A DNA stretch of 34,628 nucleotides from Armatimonadota bacterium (GTDB taxonomy: Bacteria > Armatimonadota > JAAZEB01), in NCBI GenBank assembly GCA_012512505.1, contig JAAZEB010000214.1, positions 1-34,628 of the forward strand, read 5' to 3'. A model generated the notes under the pieces. The model was not told the DNA's origin, searched no databases, and worked only from the letters and a program-made list of their open reading frames with translations. Made by a program: the position numbers and the translations under genes. Shown in pieces: positions 1 through 8,800 of the stretch; the stretch's first letter is position 1, and each line of letters opens with the position of its first letter.

Positions 1-17
1 CGTCCGGGGAGAGGGTG

Positions 18-2789
18 ATGAGTGAGGATTCGCGCGCGAAGTTGATCGTGATTGACGGGAACAGCCTGCTCTACCGGGCGTTCTACGCGCTGCCCAACCT
101 CACCACTTCCGATGGGCGGCACACCAACGCCGTCTACGGCTTCAGCATGATGCTGCTGCGCCTGCTGGAGGAGGAGCGGCCCGACTACTGCGCCGTCGCC
201 TTCGATGCCCCCGGCCCCACCTTCCGCCACGAGGCCTACGCCCAGTACAAGGCAACGCGGATCAAAACGCCGGACGAGCTGCGTCCGCAGGGGCCGATGG
301 CCCGCAGCGTCTGCCGGGCGCTCGGCCTGCCGTTGCTCGAAGTGCCGGGTGTCGAGGCCGATGACGTGGTGGGCACCGTGGCCCGGCGCGCCGAGGAAGC
401 GGGTCTCGATGTGCTGGTCGTGACTGGCGACCTGGACGCCCTCCAGTTGGTCAGCGATCACGTCCACGTCCTGACGACGCGGCGCGGCATCACCGAAACC
501 GTGCGTTACGACCGCGCGGCGGTCAAGGAGCGCTATGGCCTGGAGCCGTGGCAGATCCCGCACCTGAAGGCGCTGGTGGGCGATACGTCCGACAACATCC
601 CCGGGGTGCGAGGAATCGGCGAGAAGACCGCCATCAAGCTGCTGCAGACTTACGGCACGGTGGAGGAGCTGCTGGCCCACCGCGACGACCTGCCGGAGGC
701 GCGCGTGCGCCGCGCGCTGGAGGCCGCGGGGATGCAGCCGCTCGACTCGCGCGATCTGGCCACCATTCGCACCGATGTGGCGGTGGGCGGCGACGTGCAG
801 TCGTGGCGGTGTCGCGAGCCGGATCGCCAGGCGGTGCGCGAGGTGTTCGACGCGCTGGAGTTCCGCAGCTTGCGGCGCAAGTTTGAAGAGGAGGGGGAGG
901 GGGCTTCCGGGACCACCGAGGCGCGGCTCCTGGCCGCGGACGCCGACCTGGATCAACTGATCGCGCAGGCGCGGGCCCACCGCAGCCTGGCACTGGCCTT
1001 GCCCCCCGGGGAAGCCAAGGGTGCCGGCGGGCGTGCCCGCGCGTCACAACCGCCGGCGGACGCCACGGAGGCCGAGCCGGCCGCTGCCACCGAGACCGGG
1101 AGCCTGGCTCGCCCGCTGCCCCGGCTGCAGCGCCTTGGGCTGTGTACCAAAGAGGGCCCCTACGTGTGGGATCCCGCTCAGGGTTCCGTGCCGCTGGAGC
1201 GGCTGCGCCCGCTGCTGGAGGACCCGCGGGTGCCCAAGTGCGCCCACAACCTGAAGGAGGTGATCCTCGCCTGTCACCGGGCCGGCGTGTGCCTGGAGGC
1301 GGGTGAGTTCGACCCGATGGTGGCCGACTACCTGCTGAACCCGGCGCGCAGCTCGCACGCGCTGGCCGACATCACGCTGGACCACCTGGGTGAGGAGCTG
1401 CCGGCCGATGGCTCGAACGCCGCGCTGGCGGCGCACGCTGCGGCCTCCTACGCCCTGTGGGGCGTGCTGCAGGAACGCCTGCGCGAGGAGCAGCTCGATG
1501 GCCTGAACCGGGAGCTGGAGGTGCCGCTCAGCGGCGTGCTGGCGCGCATCGAGGCGCACGGAATGGCGGTGGACGTGGCGCATCTGCGCCGCGTTTCCGC
1601 CTGGCTGCAAGGCCAGATCGCCACCCTGGAGGCTGAGATCTACCAGCTCGCCGGCATGGAGTTCAACATCGGCTCCACCCGGCAGCTTCAGCAGGTGCTC
1701 TTTGAAAAGCTCGGCCTCCCCGCCGAAAAGAAGACCAAGACCGGCTACTCCACCGGCGTCGAGGTGTTGGAGAGCCTGGCGCGCGTTCACCCCATCGCCG
1801 GCAAGATTCTCGCTTACCGCGAGCTAACCAAGCTGAAGTCCACCTACGCCGACAGCCTGCCGCGCCTGGTGGATCCGGAGACGGGTCGGGTTCACACTTC
1901 GCTGAACCAGGCGGTGGCCGCCACTGGCCGGCTCTCCTCCAGCGACCCAAACCTGCAGAACATCCCGATCCGCACCGAGGCCGGCCGGGAGATCCGGCGG
2001 GCGTTCGTTGCCCCGCCCGGCAGCGTGCTGCTGTCGGCCGATTACTCGCAGATTGAGCTGCGGGTGCTGGCCCACGTCAGCGGCGACGCGGAGTTGATCC
2101 GTGCCTTCACCGCCGAGGAAGACATCCACGCCACCACCGCCGCCGCGCTGTTCGGGGTGCCCGAAGCTCAGGTGACTTCAGACATGCGCCGCCGCGCCAA
2201 GACGATCAACTTTGCCGTCATCTACGGCATGAGCGACTTTGGGCTGGCGCGCGACCTGGGAGTGGCGGTGAGCGTGGCCCGCGAGTGGATTGAGGGCTAC
2301 TTCGCGCGCTACCCGGGGGTGCTGCGCTTCAAGGAGGAAGTGATCGAACAGGCGCGGCGCGACGGTTACGTGACCACCCTCCTCGGGCGTCGCCGCTACC
2401 TGCCGGAGATCAACTCGCGCAACCGCAACTTCCGCGAGTTCGCCGAGCGCGCCGCGGTGAACACACCGATCCAGGGCACCGCCGCCGACATCATCAAGCG
2501 CGCCATGGTGGCCGTAGACCGGATGCTGCGCGAGGAGGGGTGCGCCGGGCGGATGATCCTTCAGGTTCACGACGAGCTGCTGTTTGAGGTGCCGGAGGCA
2601 GAGCTGGCAACGCTGGAACCCCGGGTGCGCGCGCTGATGGAAGGCACCTTCCCGCTGCGCGTGCCGCTGAAGGTGGAGGTACAGGCCGGCCCCAACTGGG
2701 CTGACCTGCAGCCGGTGGGCGCGCCGGCAAGCAGCCCCCCCGGCGGCAGCCTGGCGGACGCCTGGGGCCAGCAAGTGCTGGAGTTCTGA
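18..2789 (+). CDS. polA: DNA polymerase I (proofreading-deficient type)
   Basis: Replicative gap-filling and repair polymerase of about 923 residues, full length for the family. The N-terminal 5'-3' exonuclease domain (about 1-290) shows DGNSLLYRAFYALP, EADDVVG, VTGDLDALQLV and the LVGDTSDNIPGVRGIGEKTA helix-hairpin-helix region. The polymerase domain (about 520-905) shows motif A DYSQIELR (near 676), motif B RRRAKTINFAVIYG and motif C QVHDELLFEV (near 850). The central 3'-5' exonuclease-like domain (about 310-500) is degenerate: the DxE of the first motif is replaced by LALALPPG, the NLKYD aspartate by NLKEV, and the third motif aspartate is missing, so proofreading should be absent, as in Taq polymerase. 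GGGGAGAGG is best spaced for the ATG at 18; GTG at 15 is the alternative. The promoter lies outside the window. Confidence 0.97.
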   Translation: MSEDSRAKLIVIDGNSLLYRAFYALPNLTTSDGRHTNAVYGFSMMLLRLLEEERPDYCAVAFDAPGPTFRHEAYAQYKATRIKTPDELRPQGPMARSVCRALGLPLLEVPGVEADDVVGTVARRAEEAGLDVLVVTGDLDALQLVSDHVHVLTTRRGITETVRYDRAAVKERYGLEPWQIPHLKALVGDTSDNIPGVRGIGEKTAIKLLQTYGTVEELLAHRDDLPEARVRRALEAAGMQPLDSRDLATIRTDVAVGGDVQSWRCREPDRQAVREVFDALEFRSLRRKFEEEGEGASGTTEARLLAADADLDQLIAQARAHRSLALALPPGEAKGAGGRARASQPPADATEAEPAAATETGSLARPLPRLQRLGLCTKEGPYVWDPAQGSVPLERLRPLLEDPRVPKCAHNLKEVILACHRAGVCLEAGEFDPMVADYLLNPARSSHALADITLDHLGEELPADGSNAALAAHAAASYALWGVLQERLREEQLDGLNRELEVPLSGVLARIEAHGMAVDVAHLRRVSAWLQGQIATLEAEIYQLAGMEFNIGSTRQLQQVLFEKLGLPAEKKTKTGYSTGVEVLESLARVHPIAGKILAYRELTKLKSTYADSLPRLVDPETGRVHTSLNQAVAATGRLSSSDPNLQNIPIRTEAGREIRRAFVAPPGSVLLSADYSQIELRVLAHVSGDAELIRAFTAEEDIHATTAAALFGVPEAQVTSDMRRRAKTINFAVIYGMSDFGLARDLGVAVSVAREWIEGYFARYPGVLRFKEEVIEQARRDGYVTTLLGRRRYLPEINSRNRNFREFAERAAVNTPIQGTAADIIKRAMVAVDRMLREEGCAGRMILQVHDELLFEVPEAELATLEPRVRALMEGTFPLRVPLKVEVQAGPNWADLQPVGAPASSPPGGSLADAWGQQVLEF

Positions 2790-2827
2790 GCGGCTGGCGG
2801 TGGTCCTGCGGACGCAGATCGAGCCGC
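2790..2827 (+). other. Weak stem-loop after polA
   Basis: GCGGCT directly after the polA stop pairs with AGCCGC at 2822-2827, and CTGC/GCAG pairs inside it. There is no T tract, so this is at most a weak or Rho-assisted 3' end. Confidence 0.3.
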
Positions 2828-2865
2828 GGAGTGGAAGTTACTTCGCGAATCCGTAAATCGGGGAA

Positions 2866-2894
2866 GGAGTTGCTCGCCTGCCAGCGAATATAAT
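2866..2894 (+). promoter_or_regulatory. Putative promoter upstream of the S1 gene
   Basis: A perfect TATAAT at 2889-2894 sits in a locally AT-richer stretch. No good -35 lies at 16-18 bp (GGAGTT at 17 bp). TTGCTC at 2870 is too close, with 13 bp. It would transcribe a leader of about 330 nt in front of the S1 gene. The -10 is clear but promoter activity is inferred. Confidence 0.45.
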
Positions 2895-3206
2895 CTAGTA
2901 TTGGCTGTCACAGGGGGATAGGCGCCGGCGTTGGGTCGGCGCGTATTCAGCGATCGGACGCCGGGCGGGGTGATGCCCGGCGGCAGCGGCCCGGACCGCT
3001 GCCCCGTTGCCCCCGGCGCGCGCGCGCATCAGGCGCCCGCGCCTCGTGGGGCGGCGAGGGACTCCTGACAAGGCCGGGGAATGCCCCGGCAGGGTTGGGT
3101 GGCGCAGGCCACCCGAGGGCCGGAACCCACCGCACACAACCCCGGGGAATCGATGCACCCCGAGCGGTGGCCGCCAGCAGCGCGGTGCACCGAGCGGTGA
3201 TTCCCC
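2895..3206 (+). promoter_or_regulatory. Structured leader of the S1 gene
   Basis: This gene-free stretch contains a series of GC-rich stem-loops: CGCCGGGC...GCCCGGCG, GGCAGCGG...CCGCTGCC, GCCGGGG...CCCCGGC and GGGTGGC...GCCACCC. The last is a two-part stem: GGGGAATC (3144-3151) pairs with GATTCCCC (3199-3206), and GATGCACC (3152-3159) pairs almost perfectly with GGTGCACC (3184-3191). It ends about 6 nt before the Shine-Dalgarno site AGGAG at 3213. Ribosomal protein S1 synthesis is autoregulated in E. coli, so a translational operator is plausible. I do not recognise a named riboswitch or RNA family. Confidence 0.5.
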
Positions 3207-3229
3207 ACCGAGAGGAGAGTGGTTTGACA

Positions 3230-4660
3230 ATGTTGGACGAGCGGGACGAGGCACAGGAGAGCGTGGCGGCCCCGGAGCCGCAAGAGGAAGCAACGCCGCA
3301 GGCCGCAGCCGACCCCGGGCCGGCGGTTGCCCTGGAGACCGGGCCGCAGCAGGCTGCGGACGACTTCACGCGCGCCTTTCGCCCCCTGACTGAGGGTGAC
3401 ATTATCAAGGGCACGGTGGTTCACATCGACCGGGAGGGCGTGCTGGTCGATGTCGGCACCAAGTCCGACGGGCTCATTCCGCCGGTGGAGCTTTCCCGCG
3501 AAGGCGCCGCGGCAGAGGATGTGGTCTCCATCGGAGACCAGATCGATGTCTATGTCCTGGACGCCGAGGACCAGGAAGGCAACCTGATCCTCTCCAAGAA
3601 GCGGGCCGACTACGAGAAGGCCTGGTACCGCATCGAGGAGGGGTTCGAGACCGGGAAGATGATCAACGCCATGGTCACTGACCGGGTCAAGGGGGGCCTG
3701 GTGGTGGATCTCGGGGTGCGCGGCTTCGTGCCGGCGTCGCACGTCGGCAGCGGCAAAGTGCGTAACCTCGAGAAGTACATCGGCCAGTCGCTGCCGCTGA
3801 AGATCATCGAGATCGACCGCGACCGCAAGCGTGTGGTGCTGTCGCACCGCCTGGCTGTGGAAGAAGAGCGCAAGCAGCAGCGCGAGCAGCTCTTCGAGTC
3901 GCTGGCCGAAGGCCAGATCCGCGAAGGGATCGTCCGCCGGGTGACCGACTACGGCGCCTTCGTCGATATCGGCGGCGTCGATGGCCTGCTGCACGTCAGT
4001 GAGATGTCGTGGACCCGCATCAACCACCCCAACGAGGTGGTCAAGGTCGGCGACAAGATCCACGTGGTCGTCCTGAAGGTGAACCCGGCCGAGGGGAAGA
4101 TCTCGCTGGGCCTGCGCCAGATCCTGCCGGATCCGTGGTCCGAGGTGGACAAGCGGTACCATGTGGGCGACATCGCGACGGGCCGGGTGACGCGGTTGGT
4201 GCCGTTTGGGGCGTTCGTACAGTTGGACAATGGCATTGAGGGGATCATCCCCAACGCCGAGTTGGCCCACCGCCGCGTCAACAAGCCCGAAGAGGTGCTC
4301 TCCACCGGCGACGAGGTCACCGTCAAGGTGATCAACGTCCGCCCCGAGGAGCGGCGCATCAGCCTCAGCCTGCGCCAGATGCAGGTGGAAGAGGAACGCC
4401 GCGAGTACCGCGAGTTCCAGCGCGGACGGGGCTCCTCGCCGGCCGACCGCACTACCATCGGCGACGTGGTGGGCGACCTGGCTGCCAAGATGCGCCGCAC
4501 CCGGCGCGAGCGCCGCGAGCGCGAGCGCGTCGACATGGAAGATCTCGAGGCTTACGATGATCTCGACGATCTCGATGCCGACGAGGATCTCCTGGCGGAT
4601 GAGGCCAGTGGGGACGAGACCGCCCTCGACGAGAGCCAGGATCAGCCAGAGGAGGCATGA
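3230..4660 (+). CDS. rpsA: 30S ribosomal protein S1 (four S1 domains)
   Basis: RNA-binding protein that helps the small ribosomal subunit load structured mRNA. Four S1 (OB-fold) domains are visible at about residues 54-125 (EGDIIKGTVVHIDREGVLVD), 139-205 (GKMINAMVTDRVKGGLVVD), 226-295 (IREGIVRRVTDYGAFVDIGG) and 311-380 (GDIATGRVTRLVPFGAFVQL). After these comes an arginine-rich stretch (RRTRRERRERERVD) and a strongly acidic tail rich in D and E. Four domains rather than the six of E. coli resemble the Gram-positive and cyanobacterial forms. Two starts are possible: ATG at 3230, or TTG at 3224, which is better spaced (6 nt) from AGGAG. The ORF-track start at 3095 runs through the structured leader and is not credible. 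Confidence 0.93.
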   Translation: MLDERDEAQESVAAPEPQEEATPQAAADPGPAVALETGPQQAADDFTRAFRPLTEGDIIKGTVVHIDREGVLVDVGTKSDGLIPPVELSREGAAAEDVVSIGDQIDVYVLDAEDQEGNLILSKKRADYEKAWYRIEEGFETGKMINAMVTDRVKGGLVVDLGVRGFVPASHVGSGKVRNLEKYIGQSLPLKIIEIDRDRKRVVLSHRLAVEEERKQQREQLFESLAEGQIREGIVRRVTDYGAFVDIGGVDGLLHVSEMSWTRINHPNEVVKVGDKIHVVVLKVNPAEGKISLGLRQILPDPWSEVDKRYHVGDIATGRVTRLVPFGAFVQLDNGIEGIIPNAELAHRRVNKPEEVLSTGDEVTVKVINVRPEERRISLSLRQMQVEEERREYREFQRGRGSSPADRTTIGDVVGDLAAKMRRTRRERRERERVDMEDLEAYDDLDDLDADEDLLADEASGDETALDESQDQPEEA

Positions 4661-4677
4661 TGCAGCACACGGAGCGC

Positions 4678-4737
4678 GCAGGCTGCCGCTGATCAAGGGC
4701 CGCTGAGGCCCTCCCGACCCGGGCATCGGCAGCCTGC
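4678..4737 (+). other. Long stem-loop between S1 gene and coaE (first)
   Basis: An 11-bp perfect inverted repeat, GCAGGCTGCCG (4678-4688) and CGGCAGCCTGC (4727-4737), encloses a nested 6-bp hairpin AGGGCC/GGCCCT (4696-4701 and 4707-4712). There is no T run, so it is not a classical terminator. It may be a 3' end stabiliser or part of the coaE leader. Confidence 0.6.
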
Positions 4738-4762
4738 CGCTTCCCTCTGTGCTTCGTTTGCC

Positions 4763-4839
4763 AGCGCACCGCACATCGGCCGCTCGCGGTCCTTCGGGGG
4801 CACCGCTGCCCCGGGGGCCCTCGAGCGGCAAGGTGCGCT
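4763..4839 (+). other. Long composite stem-loop upstream of coaE (second)
   Basis: AGCGCACC (4763-4770) pairs with GGTGCGCT (4832-4839). Inside it GCCGCTCG (4779-4786) pairs with CGAGCGGC (4822-4829), and a GGGGGCA...TGCCCC arm fills the centre. The right arm ends about 35 nt before the coaE start. Confidence 0.6.
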
Positions 4840-4873
4840 CCCGGCCCCGGGGCCGGGCAAGGGTGGGGCAGTG

Positions 4874-5473
4874 ATGCGCGTCGTGGGCATTACCGGCGGG
4901 ATCGCAACCGGGAAAAGCACCGTTGCCGCCATGTTCGCTGAACGAGGCGCCGCCCGGATCGATTCCGACGAGCTGGCGCGCGCCGCCGTCGAACCATGCC
5001 AGCCGGCATACCACGCCGTCGTGGCCCGCTTTGGCCCCTCCTACGTGCGCCCCGATGGCTCCCTCGATCGCCGCGCCCTGGGCGACCTCGTCTTCCGCGA
5101 CGATGCCGCTCGCGCCGACCTGGAAGCGATCATCCATCCGCAAGTCACGCGCGCCATCCAGCAGCGCCTCGCTGCTCTCCGTCAGCTTCCCTGCCCACCG
5201 CCACTGGTCGTCGTCGAGATCCCCTTGCTTTTTGAGGTAGGGCTTGAGTATTTGGTGGACAAGACGATCGCCGTCTCCTCGGAACAACGCACCCAACTGC
5301 AGCGTCTAACAACCAGGACGGGACTGCCGCCCGACGAAGCTATGCTCCGCATCGCCGCGCAGATGCCTCGGGCAGAGAAGGAGCGTCGTGCCGATTTCGT
5401 GATCGACACCGACCAGCCCCTGGAGGCGGTGAGGCAAGAGGTAGACCGGGTCTGGCGCAGCCTGGTGGCGTAG
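4874..5473 (+). CDS. coaE: Dephospho-CoA kinase
   Basis: Catalyses the last step of coenzyme A synthesis, phosphorylating the 3'-OH of the dephospho-CoA ribose with ATP. The protein is 199 residues, typical for the family. The P-loop GGIATGKST is at residues 8-16, followed by the conserved DSDELAR segment and the VVVEIPLLFEVGLE motif. ATG at 4874 gives the usual N-terminus; GTG at 4871 would add one residue. A polA-coaE neighbourhood is common in bacteria, but here the S1 gene and two large stem-loops lie between them. Confidence 0.95.
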   Translation: MRVVGITGGIATGKSTVAAMFAERGAARIDSDELARAAVEPCQPAYHAVVARFGPSYVRPDGSLDRRALGDLVFRDDAARADLEAIIHPQVTRAIQQRLAALRQLPCPPPLVVVEIPLLFEVGLEYLVDKTIAVSSEQRTQLQRLTTRTGLPPDEAMLRIAAQMPRAEKERRADFVIDTDQPLEAVRQEVDRVWRSLVA

Positions 5474-5682
5474 GCGCTCTCGCCAGGGGAATAGCGAAGG
5501 ACCCCCGTTCCGGCCAACGGTTCGGTAACCACCGCCGGGAGCACGCCCAAAGCAGCGTGGCAGAGCGTGGGGCTCAACGCCTCGAGTGGACCGCCGCCGC
5601 ATGTCTGGACACCACAGTGCCGCTGAATCTGCCCGGGCAATCGCCAGGGGCCGCCGAGCGCAGAGCAAGCAACCGCTCGCAG
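5474..5682. other. Gene-free stretch between coaE and the 5683 promoter
   Basis: This is the upstream part of the 364-base gap after coaE. It has short GC-rich inverted segments (for example CCGGC...GCCGG) and a short direct repeat AGCGTGG. I see no T-rich terminator, tRNA or credible reading frame; the ORF-track frames here have no family resemblance. Confidence 0.5.
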
Positions 5683-5711
5683 TTGCAATCGCTCGGGCAT
5701 TGTGCTATAAT
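5683..5711 (+). promoter_or_regulatory. Strong sigma70-type promoter of the exported-protein cluster
   Basis: TTGCAA (5683-5688), a 17-bp spacer and TATAAT (5706-5711) preceded by TGC form an extended -10 promoter. Transcription should begin near 5718, leaving a leader of about 120 nt before the TTG start at 5838. It is one of the best promoters in the window and plausibly drives the genes up to the terminator at 19154. Confidence 0.85.
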
Positions 5712-5837
5712 CGGTGTGGGCCCTTTGACAGCCCCACCGGCGCGTCCACGACCGCCAACCGATCCTTCGCGTCCTTCCGAGAGCATCGCCACAACCGCCA
5801 ACGGGTGGCCGAGGCCGAGTAGGAGGGTGTCCCTACG

Positions 5838-8800
5838 TTGAAACGCAAATCTGCTGGGCGAATCAAGCTGTTGCCGGTACTCTTCGGTGTCCTCTCTCTC
5901 GTGGCGTTCGGTGGGGCCTTCGCGGGTGTCTCCGTACGCTTCGGTCGGTCCCAGGCCCCCGCACGCCTCGCCGCTCCCGGCGATACCACGCCTGCGGTGC
6001 CCCCCGGTCAGCGGCCCTCCATCCGCAAGCGGACGATGCCGCTGACTTCCTTCGAGCGCCCGATGCTCGACCTGCGGAACCCGGTGCCCGACAGCACTCC
6101 TACCCGCGGCCGCGCCATCGCCGTCCAGAACGTGAACCTCACCGCCGCCCCCAGCGACGAAATCGACCCGATCTGGTCGCTGGACGGCACCAAGATCTAC
6201 TTCGCCTCCAACGGCGAGGACACCGATAACGACGGTCGCATCGACCGCGTCCGCCCTGACGGCACCTATCACATCTGGGTGATGAACCCCGATGGCTCCG
6301 GTCAGCGCCAGCTTACCTTCGACCCCGGCAACCAGGTGGAGCCGGCCCTCTCCCCCAATGGCCTGCGCCTGGCCTACGCCTCCAACGAAGCTGGCGACTA
6401 CGACATTTACCTGATGACCCTCCCCTCCGGCCCCAAGAAGCGGTTGGCGCTCGGCGGCAGCGATGAGCGGCAGCCTACCTGGTCGGCCGGCGGCGACAAG
6501 GTCGCTTTTGCCTCCGACTACCAGACCGGCATTCCGAAGATCTGGAGCATGAACGCCGACGGCACCCTGCCCCAGATGCTCAGCAGCGCCGGCCCGAACG
6601 AGGACAGCCACCCCCGTTGGTCGCCCGACGGCAAGCGGATCCTCTTCCAGTCCAACGGTGTCGACAGCGACCAGGATGGTCGGATCGACGGCGCCTCGCC
6701 CGATGTCAACATCTGGACGATGTCCTACTTCGGCTCTGAGCAGACCCAGATCACCGGGCTGCAGCTCACGGCCGGCTACATCACCGACAAAGACCCGCGC
6801 TGGAGCCAGGACGGCAGCCTGATCCTGTTTGCCTCCGACCGCGCTGATACCGATAACGACGGCATCTTCGACGCCACCGCCGACTTCAACATCTACTACC
6901 TCTCCAACGGCGACCGGGAGACGGCCACCTCGAGCCCGGCGGTGCGGCTCACCCAGCGCTCGGCGACGGAGTTCAACCCGCTCACCGAGAACGAGGAGAT
7001 GCCCACCCTCTTCCCCCACAACTACCTCTACAACCCCAAGATCGCCTTCGTCTCCGACCAAACGGGTGATCACGACATCTGGATCACCTCCATTGACGAT
7101 ATTACCGACCCGCGCCTGGAAGAGCTGCCCACGGTCACCCCGCGGCAGACGATCCCTGGCGAGACGGTGACGATCACCGCTCGCGTCAGCGACCAGGAGA
7201 GCGGCGTTCAGGCGGTCTACGCCCAGATTCGCGACCCAGATGACCGCGTCACCGATGCGCTCGGCCAGGACCACAAGGTCTACTTCGTGCAGCCCGACAA
7301 CACCAACCCGGCTCTAGATGCTGCATCCTGGTACGTCTGGAGCGAGGTGGACTGCCACCAGGTGGACGCGCAGACCTACGCCTACCGCATCCCCCGCTAC
7401 CGGCCGGGCGCGGACACGCTGCTGGGGCAGCCGCCCGACCCGGGCTGGCTGCGGCTTTACGACGATGGGCAGCATGGTGACGGCGCCGCCGGCGACGGCG
7501 TCTACGGCAACACCTGGCGCACTCCCACCAATGCGCCCAGCGACTTCTACCTGGACATCATCGCCTACGACAACGCGGGCAACTGGAAGATGTACGACGG
7601 CGTTTGGGGCTTCACCACCCAGCAGTTCACCGCCACCCGCGGCGTGCTGCTGGTGATGGACTACGCCCACGGCCAGAAGTTCATGTATGGTGAGCGCGGC
7701 AACTTCCAGTACGAGATGCGCTACTTCCCCACCTGGTTCCCGGTGGAGAGCCACTACACCCGGAACCCAACGGGGATGAGCCCGTTTGATGCCGACCCGG
7801 CTGTCTACGCCAACAACATCGTCAACCTCTCTCAGTTGGGCGGTGTCCCGCCCCCGGCATACGCCCTCTCCAGCTACGCGGTGGATACCTTCCGCCAGGG
7901 CCTGGAGACGGAGAACTACGACCTGTGGCGCGTGATCTGCCGCGGCCGGATCAACCCGGACGTGCTGGCGGCCTACATGCCGCGCCAGGTTCCCCAGCCG
8001 GACTTCCAGGACCCCTATGGCGCCGAGCGGCTGCAGCTCGTGGCCGAGCGCTGCGTCTTCTGGGTGAGCCCTTACTCCGGCAACCTCTGGGTGGGTGATG
8101 GCACCATCGTGGATGCCGATACCCAGGTGAAGCTGGTCGACTTCCTCAATAAGGGCGGCCGCCTGGTCGTCACCGGGCAGGACGTGGCCTGGGCTCTGAC
8201 GCGCGGTGGTACCGCCTCGTCGCCGTTGCTCGAACGCATGGGCGTGCAGTACTCCGACGACGCCCCGGCCTGGACGGTGCCTGGCTTCAGCATGGCGGAC
8301 GACCGCCTCTTCATGAACGCCAGCGGGGGCGCGCCTACTTCCCACCCGGGGTTCGGCTACTGGGGTGAACCGGGCGAGCCGGCCGAGCTGCATATGCCGG
8401 TCTGGTCGTTCCCGATCTTCGCCGGCTCACTGCTGGCGGGGATCGATCTGTCCTCCACCTCCGCGCGCGAGCAGGCCAACCATACCGATACCGACGCCGC
8501 CGGCAACCAGTACTGGATCGACGCCGTGACGCCGATCGCCCCGGCGGAGACCGCCTATACCTATAATCCCAACGCCGGCGTGGTCAGCAGCGACGGGGTA
8601 GCCGCGGTGCGCCGGGTCGATAACGAGACGCAGGCCCGGAGCCTCTTCTTTGCCTTCGGCCTTGAGGGCGTCAACCGCGAGTACTTCGACGACAACAACC
8701 TGGGCGACCACTGCCACAACGTTCGCAACCACTTGGTGCACAACGCCATCTGCTGGCTGCGCACCGGCACTATCTACGGCAAGGTGATCTTTACCGCCGG

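Noticed and set aside
2895-3229. S1 leader as RNase P RNA, 6S RNA, tmRNA or a known riboswitch
   Set aside because: The conserved cores of these RNAs (for example the P4 regions of RNase P RNA) are not present; only generic hairpins are visible.
3029-5296. 755-residue open frame on the minus strand opposite the S1 gene and coaE
   Set aside because: It is antisense to two clear genes, has no recognisable domain and runs through hairpin-rich intergenic DNA; long antisense frames are common at this GC content.
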